A stretch of 64,000 nucleotides of DNA from Hydrogenophaga sp. PAMC20947 (lineage in GTDB: Bacteria; Pseudomonadota; Gammaproteobacteria; Burkholderiales; Burkholderiaceae_C), in assembly GCF_004795855.1 (NCBI RefSeq), contig NZ_CP039252.1, forward strand, positions 2,604,001 through 2,668,000, written 5' to 3'. Each line of letters starts with the position of its first letter. Position 1 is the stretch's first letter. Below the pieces are notes generated by a model. The model did no database searches and was not told the DNA's origin. It worked only from the letters and a program-made list of their open reading frames with translations. The position numbers were made by a program, and so were the translations under genes. Positions 53,264-63,540 of the stretch are shown here, in pieces.

Positions 53264-54586
53264 ATGAAAAACACAATCAAAACCACCGCGCTGACCGGCG
53301 CCATGGCACTGGCGGCCCTGATCAGCGCCCCTGCCCACGCAGCCACCGAAGTGCAGTGGTGGCACTCCATGGGCGGCGCCCTGGGCGAATGGGTCAATGA
53401 CCTGGCCAAAGAATTCAACGCCAGCCAGACCGAATACACCATCGTGCCTACCTTCAAAGGCAGCTACGACGAATCGATGACGGCAGCCATCGCGGCCTTC
53501 CGCTCGGGCAATGCCCCGCACATTTTGCAGGTGTTTGAGGTCGGCACCGCTACCATGATGGCCAGCAAGGGTGCGATTGTTCCCGTGGCCAAAGTCATGG
53601 CGAACGCCGGGGAAAAATTTGATGCCAAGGCCTACGTGCCTGCTGTGGCCGGCTACTACACCGCACCAAACGGCCAGATGTTGAGCATGCCGTTCAACAG
53701 TTCCACGCCCGTGTTCCACTACAACAAAGACGCCTTCAAAGCGGCGGGCATGGATCCCGAGAGCCCTCCCAAGACCTGGCCGGAAGTGGCGTTGGCCGCG
53801 GGCAAACTCAAGGCCGCCGGCCACAAGTGCCCCTTCACCACCAGCTGGGTGAGCTGGACGCAGCTAGAGAGTTTCTCGGCCTGGCACAACACCGAGTTCG
53901 CCACCAAGGGCAATGGCATGCGCGGCATGGACGCCCGCCTGTCATTCAACTCACCACTGCATGTTCGCCACATTGAAAACCTGGCGAACATGGCCAAGAC
54001 CGGCCTGTTTGTCTACAAAGGCCGCGGCAACGCTGCCGACGCGACCTTCGTTTCGGGCGAGTGCGCCATGATCACCGGCTCCTCGGGCTTGTATGGCAGC
54101 GTCAAGCGCAACGCCAAGTTCGCATCTGGCACCAGCACCCTGCCCTACTATCCCGACGTTCCAGGCGCTCCACAGAACACCGTGATCGGTGGCGCCAGCC
54201 TGTGGGTGATGTCCGGCAAGAAGGCCGAGGAATACAAGGGTGTGGCCAAGTTCTTCAACTACATTGGCAAGCCCGAAGTGGCTGCGGCCAGCCACCAGCG
54301 CACGGGCTACCTGCCTGTGACCCTCGCGTCGTTCAAACTGACCGAAGACAGTGGCTTTTACAAAAAGAACCCGGGTTCCGATGTGGCTGTTACACAAATG
54401 ATCCGCAAGACGACGGAAAAGTCGCGCGGCATTCGTCTCGGCAACTTCGTGCAGATCCGCACGATCATTGACGAAGAGCTCGAAGGCGTGTGGTCCGGAA
54501 AAACAGCTCCAAAAGAGGCGCTGGACGCTGCGGTAGCCCGTGGCAACGAGCAACTCGCGCGCTTTGAAAAAGCCAACAAGAACTGA
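53264..54586 (+). CDS. ugpB: sn-glycerol-3-phosphate ABC transporter, substrate-binding protein
   Basis: The 440-residue periplasmic binding protein has a signal peptide (ALTGAMALAALISAPAHA). UgpB sequences follow: VQWWHSMGGALGEWVNDLA near the N-terminus, MPFNSSTPVFHYNKDAF and GECAMITGSSGLYGSVKR. It binds glycerol 3-phosphate or glycerophosphodiesters and feeds UgpAE-C. GGAG lies just before the ATG. A hairpin terminator separates it from ugpA, which should give more binding protein than permease. Confidence 0.95.
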   Translation: MKNTIKTTALTGAMALAALISAPAHAATEVQWWHSMGGALGEWVNDLAKEFNASQTEYTIVPTFKGSYDESMTAAIAAFRSGNAPHILQVFEVGTATMMASKGAIVPVAKVMANAGEKFDAKAYVPAVAGYYTAPNGQMLSMPFNSSTPVFHYNKDAFKAAGMDPESPPKTWPEVALAAGKLKAAGHKCPFTTSWVSWTQLESFSAWHNTEFATKGNGMRGMDARLSFNSPLHVRHIENLANMAKTGLFVYKGRGNAADATFVSGECAMITGSSGLYGSVKRNAKFASGTSTLPYYPDVPGAPQNTVIGGASLWVMSGKKAEEYKGVAKFFNYIGKPEVAAASHQRTGYLPVTLASFKLTEDSGFYKKNPGSDVAVTQMIRKTTEKSRGIRLGNFVQIRTIIDEELEGVWSGKTAPKEALDAAVARGNEQLARFEKANKN

Positions 54587-54609
54587 TCTCCCCGCCCATT
54601 GAGCAACAT

Positions 54610-54644
54610 CCGCCCTGGCGCTTCTCGCGCCCAGGGCGGTTTTT
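54610..54644 (+). terminator. hairpin terminator/attenuator between ugpB and ugpA
   Basis: CCGCCCTGG...CCAGGGCGG, with a GCGC inner stem, is followed by TTTTT. It lies 24 bases after ugpB. Partial read-through would set a high ratio of binding protein to permease. Confidence 0.85.
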
Positions 54645-54683
54645 GCGTTTTGATCCCCTCCGTTTTCCGACTTTCTATTCCTC

Positions 54684-55565
54684 ATGGAAAAACGCGTCCG
54701 CTTTAAATCAGCGTGGTTGCCCTGGGTGCTGATCGCACCCCAGATGACCATCGTGCTGGTGTTCTTCTTCTGGCCTGCTGGCCAGGCCATCTACCAAAGC
54801 CTGCTCACGCAAGACCCCTTCGGGCTGTCCACCGAATTCGTCGGGTTGGAGAACTTCGAACGCCTCTGGAACGACGCCAGCTACCTCGCGTCATTCAAGA
54901 CCACGGGCGTCTTCTCCCTGTTGGTCGCCACCATCGGCCTGGCCATCGCGCTGCTGCTGGCCGTGATGGCCAATCGCGTGCTCAGAGGTGCGTCCGTCTA
55001 CAAAACCCTTTTGATCTGGCCTTATGCCGTGGCGCCCGTGGTGGCAGGTGTGCTGTGGCTGTTCATGTTTGCGTCGCCCATGGGCGTCGCCGCGTACTAT
55101 TTTCGGGCCATGGGCATTGAGTGGAACCATTTGTTGAATTCAAACCATGCCATGGGCTTGATTGTGGCTGCGGCCGTCTGGAAGCAGATTTCCTACAACT
55201 TCCTGTTTTTCCTTGCCGGGTTGCAGTCCATCCCCAAATCGCTGATCGAAGCCGCCGCCATTGATGGCGCCAGCCCCTGGCACCGTTTCTGGACCATCGT
55301 TTTCCCGCTCCTTTCGCCAACGACCTTCTTTCTCTTGGTCATCAATATCGTCTATGCCTTCTTCGATACCTTCGGCATCGTGGATGCGACCACCCAGGGC
55401 GGCCCCGGCAAGGACACGTCCATCCTGGTCTACAAGGTGTATTACGACGGTTTCAAAGCACTGGACATGGGAGGATCGGCAGCCCAGTCGGTCATATTGA
55501 TGGTGGTGGTGGTCACGCTCACAGTGATCCAGTTCCGCTTTGTGGAAAAGAAAGTGAACTACTGA
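54684..55565 (+). CDS. ugpA: sn-glycerol-3-phosphate ABC transporter, permease UgpA
   Basis: A 293-residue permease with six predicted membrane spans, starting [19 protein letters not shown]. The EAA loop that contacts the ATPase is [20 protein letters not shown]. It pairs with UgpE, whose gene starts two bases after its stop. Confidence 0.94.
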   Translation: MEKRVRFKSAWLPWVLIAPQMTIVLVFFFWPAGQAIYQSLLTQDPFGLSTEFVGLENFERLWNDASYLASFKTTGVFSLLVATIGLAIALLLAVMANRVLRGASVYKTLLIWPYAVAPVVAGVLWLFMFASPMGVAAYYFRAMGIEWNHLLNSNHAMGLIVAAAVWKQISYNFLFFLAGLQSIPKSLIEAAAIDGASPWHRFWTIVFPLLSPTTFFLLVINIVYAFFDTFGIVDATTQGGPGKDTSILVYKVYYDGFKALDMGGSAAQSVILMVVVVTLTVIQFRFVEKKVNY

Positions 55566-55567
55566 CC

Positions 55568-56422
55568 ATGATTGAAAAACGCCCTGGGCTCACCGCCCTG
55601 TCCCACCTGATTCTGCTGCTCGGTGTGCTCATCGTTGGCTTTCCGCTCTACATCACGCTGATCGGCTCCACCCAGTCGGCAGAGCAGATCGCTCAGTCTT
55701 TTCCCATGTCGTTAATGCCGGGCGGAAACGCGATTGCAACCTACAAAACCGCCTTGTTTGGCGGCATGACCAGCCAAGGCAGCCAGATCCCGGCAGCCGC
55801 GCCCATGTTGTGGATCAGCCTGGTCAGCGCCTTGATCATCACGGTTGGAAAGATCTCGATCTCGCTGCTCTCGGCTTTTGCGATCGTGTACTTCAGATTT
55901 CCGTTTCGCACCCTCGTCTTCTGGATGATCTTCGTCACGTTGATGCTGCCGGTGGAGGTGCGCATCGGGCCGACCTATGAGGTGGTGGCGAACCTGGGCA
56001 TGCTGAACACGTATGCGGGTCTGACCGTCCCGCTGATTGCGTCGGCCACCGCGACGTTCCTCTTCAGGCAGTTTTTCCTCACGGTGCCCGACGAGCTGGT
56101 GGAAGCCGCGCGCATCGATGGCGCGGGGCCCATGCGGTTTTTCAAAGACATTCTGCTGCCACTGTCCACCACCTCGATTGCGGCCCTGTTCGTGATTCAG
56201 TTCATTTACGGCTGGAACCAATACCTTTGGCCCCTGCTGGTGACCACGGACGAATCCATGTACCCCGTGGTCATGGGCATCAAGCGCCTGATTTCGGGCG
56301 AGTCGCACACCGAGTGGAACGTGGTCATGGCCATGGCCATCCTTGCCATGCTGCCGCCCGCGGTGGTCGTCATGCTGATGCAACGCTGGTTCGTCAAGGG
56401 CCTGGTAGACACCGAAAAATAA
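55568..56422 (+). CDS. ugpE: sn-glycerol-3-phosphate ABC transporter, permease UgpE
   Basis: A 284-residue permease with six membrane spans, starting [20 protein letters not shown]. The EAA loop is [20 protein letters not shown]. It forms the transmembrane channel with UgpA. ugpC follows after 39 bases. Confidence 0.94.
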   Translation: MIEKRPGLTALSHLILLLGVLIVGFPLYITLIGSTQSAEQIAQSFPMSLMPGGNAIATYKTALFGGMTSQGSQIPAAAPMLWISLVSALIITVGKISISLLSAFAIVYFRFPFRTLVFWMIFVTLMLPVEVRIGPTYEVVANLGMLNTYAGLTVPLIASATATFLFRQFFLTVPDELVEAARIDGAGPMRFFKDILLPLSTTSIAALFVIQFIYGWNQYLWPLLVTTDESMYPVVMGIKRLISGESHTEWNVVMAMAILAMLPPAVVVMLMQRWFVKGLVDTEK

Positions 56423-56461
56423 GTCAACCCAGTACCGCACCCATTTCCGAAAAAGATAACC

Positions 56462-57466
56462 ATGTCATCCATTTCCCTTCGAAACGTCGTCAAGCGCTAC
56501 ACCACCGGCAAAACCGAGCTGCAGGTCATCCACGGCGTAAACGCCGAAATCCAGCAAGGCGAATTCATCGTCATCGTGGGCCCTTCTGGTTGTGGAAAAT
56601 CCACGCTGTTGCGCATGGTCGCGGGTCTGGAAGACATCAGCGGCGGTGAAATTGCCATTGGCGAGCGTGTCGTCAACACCTTGGAACCAGCCGAACGCGA
56701 CATCGCCATGGTGTTCCAGAACTACGCGCTGTATCCCCACATGAGCGTGTTTGAGAACATGGCCTACGGCCTGAAGATCAAAAAAATGCCGGCTGCCGAG
56801 ATCCAGCAGCGGGTGGACAAGGCCGCCGCCATTCTCGAACTGGGTCACCTGCTGCAGCGCAAACCGCGCGAGCTCTCCGGAGGCCAGCGCCAGCGCGTGG
56901 CCATGGGCCGAGCCATCGTGCGCCAGCCCAAAGTGTTCCTGTTTGACGAACCGCTGTCCAACCTCGACGCCAAGTTGCGGGCCCAGACCCGGCTGGAAAT
57001 CCAGAAACTCCACCGCGAACTGGGCATCACCTCGCTTTTCGTCACTCACGACCAGGTCGAGGCCATGACCCTGGCCCAGCGCATGATCGTCATGAACGGC
57101 GGCAAGATGGAGCAGTTCGGTACACCCGAAGAGGTGTACTCCCGCCCCGCCACCACCTTTGTGGCCAGCTTCATGGGCTCCCCCCCGATGAACCTGCTGA
57201 AAGACGCGCCGGGCGGCAAGCCAGGCAGCATTCTTGGCGTGCGGCCCGAGCACCTGGATATTGGCGATGCGGGCTGGGAACTGCAGGTCGAGACTGTGGA
57301 ATTGCTGGGCGCCGAGCGCCTGGTGCACGCCTACCTCGGCAACGAAAGGCTCATCATCCGCATCCACGAAGACCAAGGCGCACCGGTCGTGGGCAGCACC
57401 ATCCGCGCCCAACCTCGGGAAGAACGACTGCACTGGTTCGATGCCGCGTCCGGACAACGCCAATGA
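56462..57466 (+). CDS. ugpC: sn-glycerol-3-phosphate ABC transporter, ATP-binding protein
   Basis: A 334-residue ABC ATPase of the MalK type. Motifs are Walker [15 protein letters not shown]-loop [13 protein letters not shown], signature [15 protein letters not shown] and Walker [17 protein letters not shown]. The His loop is VTHDQVEAM, followed by a C-terminal TOBE regulatory domain ([10 protein letters not shown]). It energises UgpAE. Its stop overlaps the ugpQ start as ATGA. Confidence 0.95.
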   Translation: MSSISLRNVVKRYTTGKTELQVIHGVNAEIQQGEFIVIVGPSGCGKSTLLRMVAGLEDISGGEIAIGERVVNTLEPAERDIAMVFQNYALYPHMSVFENMAYGLKIKKMPAAEIQQRVDKAAAILELGHLLQRKPRELSGGQRQRVAMGRAIVRQPKVFLFDEPLSNLDAKLRAQTRLEIQKLHRELGITSLFVTHDQVEAMTLAQRMIVMNGGKMEQFGTPEEVYSRPATTFVASFMGSPPMNLLKDAPGGKPGSILGVRPEHLDIGDAGWELQVETVELLGAERLVHAYLGNERLIIRIHEDQGAPVVGSTIRAQPREERLHWFDAASGQRQ

Positions 57467-58230
57467 AGCCGGATACAACATCTTCGCTGAAAGGCTGGCC
57501 CTACCCCCTCTGGATCGCCCACCGGGGCGCGGGCAAGCTGGCGCCAGAGAACACCTTGGCAGCCTTCCGCCTGGGTGCCTCGCACGGCTACCGCATGTTC
57601 GAATGCGATGCCAAACTCAGCTCAGACGGCGTGGTGTTTCTGCTGCACGATGACACCCTCGAGCGCACCAGCAGTGGCCAGGGCGTGGCGGGGAAGCGCC
57701 CCTGGTCAGATTTGAGCCAGGTTGACGCTGGGAGCTGGCACTCGCGGCAGTATGCAGGCGAGCCATTGCCCACCCTGGCTCACATTGCCCGCTTCTGCCA
57801 AGCCAATGCAGCCTGGCTCAACATCGAAATCAAACCCACGGTCGGTCTGGAACGGGAAACGGGCCAGCGAGTGGCTGAGGCTGCCCAACAACTGTGGGCC
57901 CATCAACCCGCTCAGTGGGCTCCGCTCCTGACATCATTCCAACCAGAAGCCTTGATCGGCGCTCGCGAAGCGGCGCCAGACTTGCGTCGTGGGTTGCTGC
58001 TTGACAGCTTGTGGGCGGGCTGGCAAAGCGTGGCGAGCGACCAAGGCTGCGTGGCGCTGGTGTGCCACCACACGCTGTGGACGCCGGCACTGCGGGAAGA
58101 AACACGGCAATTGGGCCTGCGCGCCATGGCCTATACGGTCAACGAAATCCCTGATGTAAAGCGGCTGATTGAACTGCAACTTGACGGCATCATCACCGAC
58201 CGAGTGGAACGGTTCGCCCCGGAGCGCTGA
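57463..58230 (+). CDS. ugpQ: glycerophosphodiester phosphodiesterase
   Basis: A 255-residue GDPD-fold enzyme. Motifs are [19 protein letters not shown] with the catalytic His and Arg, [24 protein letters not shown] with the second His, and [19 protein letters not shown] C-terminal strands. It hydrolyses imported glycerophosphodiesters to glycerol 3-phosphate and alcohols. No signal peptide is present, so it acts in the cytoplasm. Last gene of the ugp operon. Confidence 0.95.
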   Translation: MKPDTTSSLKGWPYPLWIAHRGAGKLAPENTLAAFRLGASHGYRMFECDAKLSSDGVVFLLHDDTLERTSSGQGVAGKRPWSDLSQVDAGSWHSRQYAGEPLPTLAHIARFCQANAAWLNIEIKPTVGLERETGQRVAEAAQQLWAHQPAQWAPLLTSFQPEALIGAREAAPDLRRGLLLDSLWAGWQSVASDQGCVALVCHHTLWTPALREETRQLGLRAMAYTVNEIPDVKRLIELQLDGIITDRVERFAPER

Positions 58231-58233
58231 TTT

Positions 58234-58512
58234 TCAGCGCCCGGATTGACGGCGATTCCACCAGGCCAGGGTTCCCACCACCACCACCAAAGCCGCGTAG
58301 GTCAGCATCTTTCCGTCGCGCCCGAAGACCACCAACCCCGCCAGCAGAACCAGCGAACCACTGCCCACCAGCAGGGCTGCTTCGGTTTTTGGCTTCCAGC
58401 GTCCTTTACGTGCACGAGGCCAGAGCCGAGGCAGGAGCATCAACACGGCGGCGACGCCCAACGCTGGCAACAGCAAGCCCAGGGCATGGTTCAGCAAGGC
58501 AAAAAATGTCAT
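58234..58512 (-). CDS. hypothetical small membrane protein
   Basis: A 92-residue protein with about three hydrophobic segments: ALGLLLPALGVAAVLMLLPR, LVGSGSLVLLAGLVVFG and LTYAALVVVVGTLAWW. Basic loops lie between them (RARKGRWKPK). I do not recognise a family. It is convergent with ugpQ, three bases apart, and divergent from hemA with 47 bases between the starts. The hydrophobic pattern and the tight fit make it a probable real gene. Confidence 0.7.
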   Translation of the reverse strand: MTFFALLNHALGLLLPALGVAAVLMLLPRLWPRARKGRWKPKTEAALLVGSGSLVLLAGLVVFGRDGKMLTYAALVVVVGTLAWWNRRQSGR

Positions 58513-58559
58513 GAAACCAATCGCAACGGATGAAGGAACTTCAATTTTATAATCGGAGC

Positions 58560-59852
58560 ATGTCTGTCTGGGCGCTTGGAATCAATCACCACACGGCTCC
58601 GCTTGATTTGCGGGGCCGTTTCGCGTTTGCGCTCGATCAGATTCAGCCCACACTGCATGGCTACCGGCAGAGCCTGCCCCGTCAACCCGAGGCCACTTTG
58701 CTGTCTACCTGCAACCGCACTGAACTCTACGGAGCGGGTGATCAGGCTGCCGTAGAACCCACCCTGGCCTGGTTGGCGAAAACCGGCGGCGTGAGCATCC
58801 AGGTGCTCAAGGATCACGCCTATGTGTTGCGGGAAGATCAGGCTGCGCGCCACGCCTTTCGTGTGGCCAGCGGCCTTGATAGCATGGTGCTCGGCGAGGC
58901 GCAGATCCTTGGTCAACTGAAGGATGCCGTGCGTGCGGCCGAAGAAGCCGGGGCGCTGGGCACCACCCTGCACCAGTTGTTCCAGCGCTCCTTTTCAGTC
59001 GCCAAGCAGGTGCGCAGTTCCACTGAGATTGGCGCCCACTCCATCAGCATGACGGCTGCGGCGGTGCGCTTGGCGGGTCAGCTGTTTGAAGACCTGAAAG
59101 ATATCCGCGTGCTGTTCGTGGGCGCTGGCGACATGATCGAGCTCGCGGCCACGCATTTCGCGGCCAAAACGCCCAAGAGCATGGCCATCGCCAACCGCAC
59201 CCTGGAGCGCGGGGAGAAGCTGGCTGGCCGATTTGGCGCTGAAGTCATGCGACTGGCCGATATTCCAGACCGGTTACACGAGTTCGACGCAGTCATCAGC
59301 TGCACCGCCAGCACATTGCCCATCATCGGCTTGGGCGCCGTAGAGCGGGCACTGAAAAAGCGCCGGCACAGGCCCATGTTCATGGTCGATCTGGCCGTAC
59401 CGCGCGATATCGAGGTTGAGGTCAAGGCACTGGACGACGTCTACCTCTACACCGTGGATGACCTTGCCAGCGTGGTGCAAACCGGCAAGGACAACCGGCA
59501 GGCCGCAGTGGCACAGGCCGAAGCCATCATCGACGCAGGTGTCTTGAGCTTCATGCACTGGATGGACCAGCGCAGCCCAACCCACGGAGTGGTCCCCCTG
59601 ATCCAGCAGATCCAGGCCCAGACCGACGCATGGCGCAGCACCGAGCTGGCACGGGCCCGAAAGCTCCTGGCCAAGGGTGAGCCCGTGGAGGCGGTGTTGG
59701 AAGCCCTGTCGCGCGGCCTCACCCAGAAAATGATGCACGGCACCTTGGCCGAGTTGCGCGTTGGAGATGCACTGGCGCGAGCGGCCACGGCCCAAACGGT
59801 GTCCCGCCTCTTCCTGAGAGAAGACACCGGAAAGCCACCGCGGCAGTCTTAG
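58560..59852 (+). CDS. hemA: glutamyl-tRNA reductase
   Basis: A 430-residue enzyme that reduces glutamyl-tRNA to glutamate-1-semialdehyde, the first step of haem synthesis. Motifs are [29 protein letters not shown] with the active-site Cys, [35 protein letters not shown] for NADPH, and a C-terminal dimerisation region. An in-frame ATG at 58530 exists, but conserved sequence starts at 58560. A TATAAT word ends seven bases before that ATG. prfA follows after 97 bases. Confidence 0.95.
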   Translation: MSVWALGINHHTAPLDLRGRFAFALDQIQPTLHGYRQSLPRQPEATLLSTCNRTELYGAGDQAAVEPTLAWLAKTGGVSIQVLKDHAYVLREDQAARHAFRVASGLDSMVLGEAQILGQLKDAVRAAEEAGALGTTLHQLFQRSFSVAKQVRSSTEIGAHSISMTAAAVRLAGQLFEDLKDIRVLFVGAGDMIELAATHFAAKTPKSMAIANRTLERGEKLAGRFGAEVMRLADIPDRLHEFDAVISCTASTLPIIGLGAVERALKKRRHRPMFMVDLAVPRDIEVEVKALDDVYLYTVDDLASVVQTGKDNRQAAVAQAEAIIDAGVLSFMHWMDQRSPTHGVVPLIQQIQAQTDAWRSTELARARKLLAKGEPVEAVLEALSRGLTQKMMHGTLAELRVGDALARAATAQTVSRLFLREDTGKPPRQS

Positions 59853-59949
59853 CGACGCACGCCGCTCCATCCGGCTCGATATCCGCCGAGCCACTCTGCA
59901 GCCCGCCCCTCGCGCTGCCCTTCGTGCCCCAAATTTCGCCCCTGCCGCC

Positions 59950-61038
59950 ATGAAATCCTTTGTCCGCGTTACCTTGATGCGCCAGCGCGCCCGGCTTCAC
60001 GAGCTTGACGCCCTGCTCGCCGCGCCCGACGTGGTCGACAACATGGACCGGTTTCGCGCCCTCAGCCGCGAACATTCGGAAGCCAGCGCCATCACCGAAG
60101 TCTTCAACCGCTACCTGCAGCGTGAAGAAGACATGACCTCAGCGACTGAGATGCTGCAAGACCCCGACATGGCGGAGATGGCACAGGACGAAATCGATCA
60201 GGCGAAGACCGATCTGGAAGCATTGGACAGTGAGCTGCAACATCTCCTGCTGCCCAAAGACCCCGATGACGAACGCAACGCCTTCGTGGAAATCCGGGCG
60301 GGCACCGGTGGCGACGAATCGGCTTTGTTTGCCGGTGACTTGGCCCGTATGATCACCCGATATGCCGATACCCAACGCTGGACCACGGAGATCGTGAGCG
60401 AATCACCCAGCGAACTGGGCGGGTACAAAGAAGTTGTGCTGCGCTTCGTCGGCGCGGGCGCCTACGGCAAGCTGAGATTTGAATCCGGAGGCCACCGCGT
60501 GCAGCGCGTCCCGGTCACGGAAACACAAGGCCGCATCCACACGAGTGCGGCGACGATCGCAGTCATGCCCGAGCCCGACGAAACCCAGGCGGTGCAGCTC
60601 AACCCCAGCGAACTGCGCATTGACACTTACCGCGCCAGCGGTGCCGGCGGCCAGCACATCAACAAAACCGACTCCGCAGTGCGCGTGACCCACCTGCCCA
60701 CCGGCATCACCGCCGAATGCCAGGACGGGCGCAGCCAACACAGCAACAAAGCCAAGGCCTTACAGGTGCTCACGGCACGTCTGCAAGAGAAAGACCGAAG
60801 TGAGCGCGCGGCGAAAGAAGCCGCCACGCGCAAAGGCCTGATCGGCAGCGGCGACCGCAGCGACCGCATCCGCACTTACAACTTCCCCCAAGGCCGCCTG
60901 ACCGATCACCGCATCAACCTCACCCTGTACAAACTGCTGCAGATAATGGAAGGCGACATGGGCGACGTGATCCACGCCCTGCAAGTCGCTCGCGGCGCAG
61001 AGCTCCTGGCCGAGCTGGAACACAACAACAGCTTTTGA
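59950..61038 (+). CDS. prfA: peptide chain release factor 1
   Basis: A 362-residue class I release factor. It has the GGQ motif in [18 protein letters not shown], the upstream [18 protein letters not shown] segment and [16 protein letters not shown]. The PxT-type codon-recognition region of RF1 is implied by family context rather than read exactly. It terminates at UAA and UAG. prmC, which methylates its GGQ Gln, starts 13 bases downstream. Confidence 0.96.
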   Translation: MKSFVRVTLMRQRARLHELDALLAAPDVVDNMDRFRALSREHSEASAITEVFNRYLQREEDMTSATEMLQDPDMAEMAQDEIDQAKTDLEALDSELQHLLLPKDPDDERNAFVEIRAGTGGDESALFAGDLARMITRYADTQRWTTEIVSESPSELGGYKEVVLRFVGAGAYGKLRFESGGHRVQRVPVTETQGRIHTSAATIAVMPEPDETQAVQLNPSELRIDTYRASGAGGQHINKTDSAVRVTHLPTGITAECQDGRSQHSNKAKALQVLTARLQEKDRSERAAKEAATRKGLIGSGDRSDRIRTYNFPQGRLTDHRINLTLYKLLQIMEGDMGDVIHALQVARGAELLAELEHNNSF

Positions 61039-61051
61039 TTGCCACAAAACC

Positions 61052-61900
61052 ATGCAACCAAAGGTCATCACACTGGGCCTTGCCCTGCAACAGGCACAGG
61101 CCCAAGGATTGGAACGCCTGGATGCCCAGATGCTGCTCCTGTTCGCCTTGCACCGCGACACCAACGACCGCGCCTGGTTGCTGACCCATGATCACGACCC
61201 CTTGCCAGCCGACGCAGCCTCACGCCTGAACGACGCCGTCAGCCGCCGAGCAGCAGGGGAGCCTCTCGCTTATATCGAAGGCACCAAAGAATTTTTCGGC
61301 TTGCGCCTCCTCGTTGACCATCGCGTGCTGGTCCCCCGGCCCGACACCGAAACACTGGTGGAATGGACGTTGGAACTGCTGGCGCAGGCCCCCACACCCG
61401 CCGACTGCCTCGATCTGGGCACGGGCAGTGGCGCCATCGCACTCGCTGTGAAAAGCCAAAGCACCACAACCCGCGTCACAGCCACCGACGCCAGCGCTGA
61501 TGCCTTGGTCGTCGCCAGGGCCAACGCCGAACAGCTCGGCCTGCCGGTCACTTTTCGGCAGGGCTCTTGGTTGCAAGCTGTTGCTGGAGAGCGGTACCAC
61601 GTGATTGCCAGCAACCCGCCATACATTGCCGAAGGCGATCACCACCTGCCAGGCCTCGTCCATGAGCCCATTTCCGCGCTCACTGCAGGCCAGGACGGAC
61701 TGAGCGACTTGCGCGACCTGGTCTCCACTGCGCCCGGCGCGCTGCATCCTGGAGGCTGGCTGCTGCTGGAGCACGGCCACGACCAAGCCGCTGCCGTCCG
61801 TGCGTTGCTTTCCGCAAAAGGGTTTGAGCAGGTACTCAGCCGCACCGATCTGACGGGCATCGAGCGGTGCAGCGGCGGTCAATGGCCACACAGGCGATAA
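61052..61900 (+). CDS. prmC: peptide chain release factor N5-glutamine methyltransferase
   Basis: A 282-residue SAM methyltransferase. It has an N-terminal helical substrate domain (LERLDAQMLLLFALH), LVDHRVLVPRPDTETLVEW, the SAM loop LDLGTGSGAIALAVK and the catalytic NPPY motif (VIASNPPYIAEGD). It methylates the Gln of the GGQ motif in release factors and is coupled to prfA. Confidence 0.96.
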   Translation: MQPKVITLGLALQQAQAQGLERLDAQMLLLFALHRDTNDRAWLLTHDHDPLPADAASRLNDAVSRRAAGEPLAYIEGTKEFFGLRLLVDHRVLVPRPDTETLVEWTLELLAQAPTPADCLDLGTGSGAIALAVKSQSTTTRVTATDASADALVVARANAEQLGLPVTFRQGSWLQAVAGERYHVIASNPPYIAEGDHHLPGLVHEPISALTAGQDGLSDLRDLVSTAPGALHPGGWLLLEHGHDQAAAVRALLSAKGFEQVLSRTDLTGIERCSGGQWPHRR

Positions 61901-61951
61901 TTCACTATCTTCACAGGTCGGTCACGACCTAACTGCTTCAGGAGCCCTGCC

Positions 61952-62275
61952 ATGAGCGACGCGCAAACCCAGATCGACCAACTGGTCAAATCCAACGACA
62001 TCGTGCTCTTCATGAAGGGCAACGCCAGTTTTCCCATGTGTGGCTTTTCCGGACGAGCCATCCAGATCCTGAAAGCCTGTGGTGTTGAGCCCAAGACGTT
62101 GAAAACTGTCAATGTGCTGGAAGACGAAGGCGTCCGCCAGGGCATCAAGGAATACAGCAAGTGGCCCACCATCCCACAGCTCTACGTCAAAGGTGAATTC
62201 ATCGGCGGCTCGGACATCATGATGGAAATGTACGAATCCGGCGAGTTGCAACAGGTCATAACCGGCCAAGCCTGA
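61952..62275 (+). CDS. grxD: monothiol glutaredoxin (Grx4 type)
   Basis: A 107-residue monothiol glutaredoxin with the CGFS active site (FPMCGFSGRAIQILK) in place of CxxC. It also has WPTIPQLYVKGEFIGGSDIM with the cis-Pro and GG turn. Such proteins bind and transfer 2Fe-2S clusters with glutathione. It closes the hemA-prfA-prmC unit and is followed by a strong terminator. Confidence 0.96.
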   Translation: MSDAQTQIDQLVKSNDIVLFMKGNASFPMCGFSGRAIQILKACGVEPKTLKTVNVLEDEGVRQGIKEYSKWPTIPQLYVKGEFIGGSDIMMEMYESGELQQVITGQA

Positions 62276-62294
62276 TCCCCGCTACATCGGTTCA

Positions 62295-62321
62295 AACCGC
62301 CTTCGGGCGGTTTTTGTTTTT
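62295..62321 (+). terminator. intrinsic terminator after grxD
   Basis: AACCGCC-TTCG-GGCGGTT is followed by TTTGTTTTT, 19 bases after the grxD stop. The UUCG tetraloop makes it very stable. Confidence 0.93.
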
Positions 62322-62381
62322 CTAAACGTGGTGTTGTTGTGGAAAGCCACACTTTTTACAGGTTGTTCCCGCATTGAGGTC

Positions 62382-62398
62382 GGGCACGTCTTGTGCTT
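62382..62398 (+). promoter_or_regulatory. sigma-54-like (-24/-12) promoter upstream of the AAA ATPase gene
   Basis: GGGCACGTCTTGTGCTT matches the -24/-12 pattern TGGCACG-N4-TTGCW, with GG (62383-62384) and GC (62395-62396) separated by the required 10 bases. It differs at the leading T and one of the TT positions. It lies 36 bases before the ATG, which is preceded by AGGAG. No activator site was identified. Confidence 0.45.
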
Positions 62399-62434
62399 GA
62401 ATGAAGACGTTGCCCAACACCACAGGAGAACCGC

Positions 62435-63439
62435 ATGAGCTCCAACAGCCTGGTCACTTCCGCTTCCATGGGTTTGCCCATCGCACAGATGCGCAACGTG
62501 TTCAGCGCCAACGACGTCGAACGCAAACTCCACCGACTGCAATCCAGCGGCAACGAACGCGAACACGAGAGCCTGGTGAACATCTACCAGCGCATGCTCG
62601 AACGTGGGCCTGAGCGGTTCGCGGTCAAACCCTCGGGGGTGCCCGATATGGGGCCTCTGTACGATTTGCTGCCCAATTTTGGTGACGTGCTGGACGATGT
62701 GAAACGCCATGTGGCCTTGAGCCAGGACAGCCGTGACAGCCTGGAGGTCACGCCCATTCTTCTGCTTGGCCCGCCGGGGGTGGGGAAAACCCATTTCGCA
62801 CGCCAGATTGCATCGCTGCTGGGCACCAGCATGAGCCTGGTGCCCATGAGTTCCATGACTGCTGGCTGGCTGTTGTCAGGATCATCCTCCCAATGGAAGG
62901 GCTCCAAGCCTGGCAAAGTATTTGAAGCATTGGTGGATGGGCAGTACGCCAACCCAGTCATTGTTGTGGATGAAATCGACAAGGCTTCGGCCGATGCCCA
63001 ATACGACCCTCTGGGTTCACTTTACAGCTTGCTCGAACATGACACTGCCCAGAGCTTTGTGGACGAGTTCGCCGATGTACCCATTGATGCCAGCCAAGTC
63101 ATCTGGATCACCACCGCGAATCGGGAAAGCGCCATTCCCGATCCCATACTCAACCGCATGAACGTGTTCGAAATTGCGCCGCCATCGCCTGAGGCCGCGC
63201 GAAAGATCGCGGCCCACCTGTACCGAGGGATCCGCAGCGAGCACGACTGGGGGCAACGGTTTGACTCCGAGCCCAGCGAAGCTGTGCTGGACCTGCTGGC
63301 AACCCAAGCACCCCGGGAAATGCGCCGTGCGCTGGTTACCGGTTTCGGCAACGCCCGCTTGGGCAGCCGCTACGAGATCGAATCAGGGGATTTGCCCAAA
63401 GCGGGCAACAGCAAGTCTCGTATTGGATTCCTGCAATAG
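62435..63439 (+). CDS. stand-alone AAA ATPase, Lon-like ATPase domain without protease
   Basis: A 334-residue protein. It has Walker A GPPGVGKTHFARQIA (about residues 112-126), Walker B PVIVVDEIDKAS and sensor-1 ITTANRE. A small C-terminal helical domain contains APREMRRALVTG with a sensor-2-like Arg. The closest pattern I recognise is the ATPase module of Lon, but there is no Lon N-domain and no Ser-Lys protease domain. Residues 1-95 are unique and partly helical. It would remodel or unfold a protein target. The partner is unknown. It is monocistronic, with a terminator upstream. Confidence 0.85.
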   Translation: MSSNSLVTSASMGLPIAQMRNVFSANDVERKLHRLQSSGNEREHESLVNIYQRMLERGPERFAVKPSGVPDMGPLYDLLPNFGDVLDDVKRHVALSQDSRDSLEVTPILLLGPPGVGKTHFARQIASLLGTSMSLVPMSSMTAGWLLSGSSSQWKGSKPGKVFEALVDGQYANPVIVVDEIDKASADAQYDPLGSLYSLLEHDTAQSFVDEFADVPIDASQVIWITTANRESAIPDPILNRMNVFEIAPPSPEAARKIAAHLYRGIRSEHDWGQRFDSEPSEAVLDLLATQAPREMRRALVTGFGNARLGSRYEIESGDLPKAGNSKSRIGFLQ

Positions 63440-63540
63440 CCCAATGGCCTGGACCAACCTCACGCTTCGGGCAACCTGATCCTGGCCATATTCGGGCATA
63501 AACGGGCAAAACATGCACGCTTCAACGAGCCAGACTGAAG

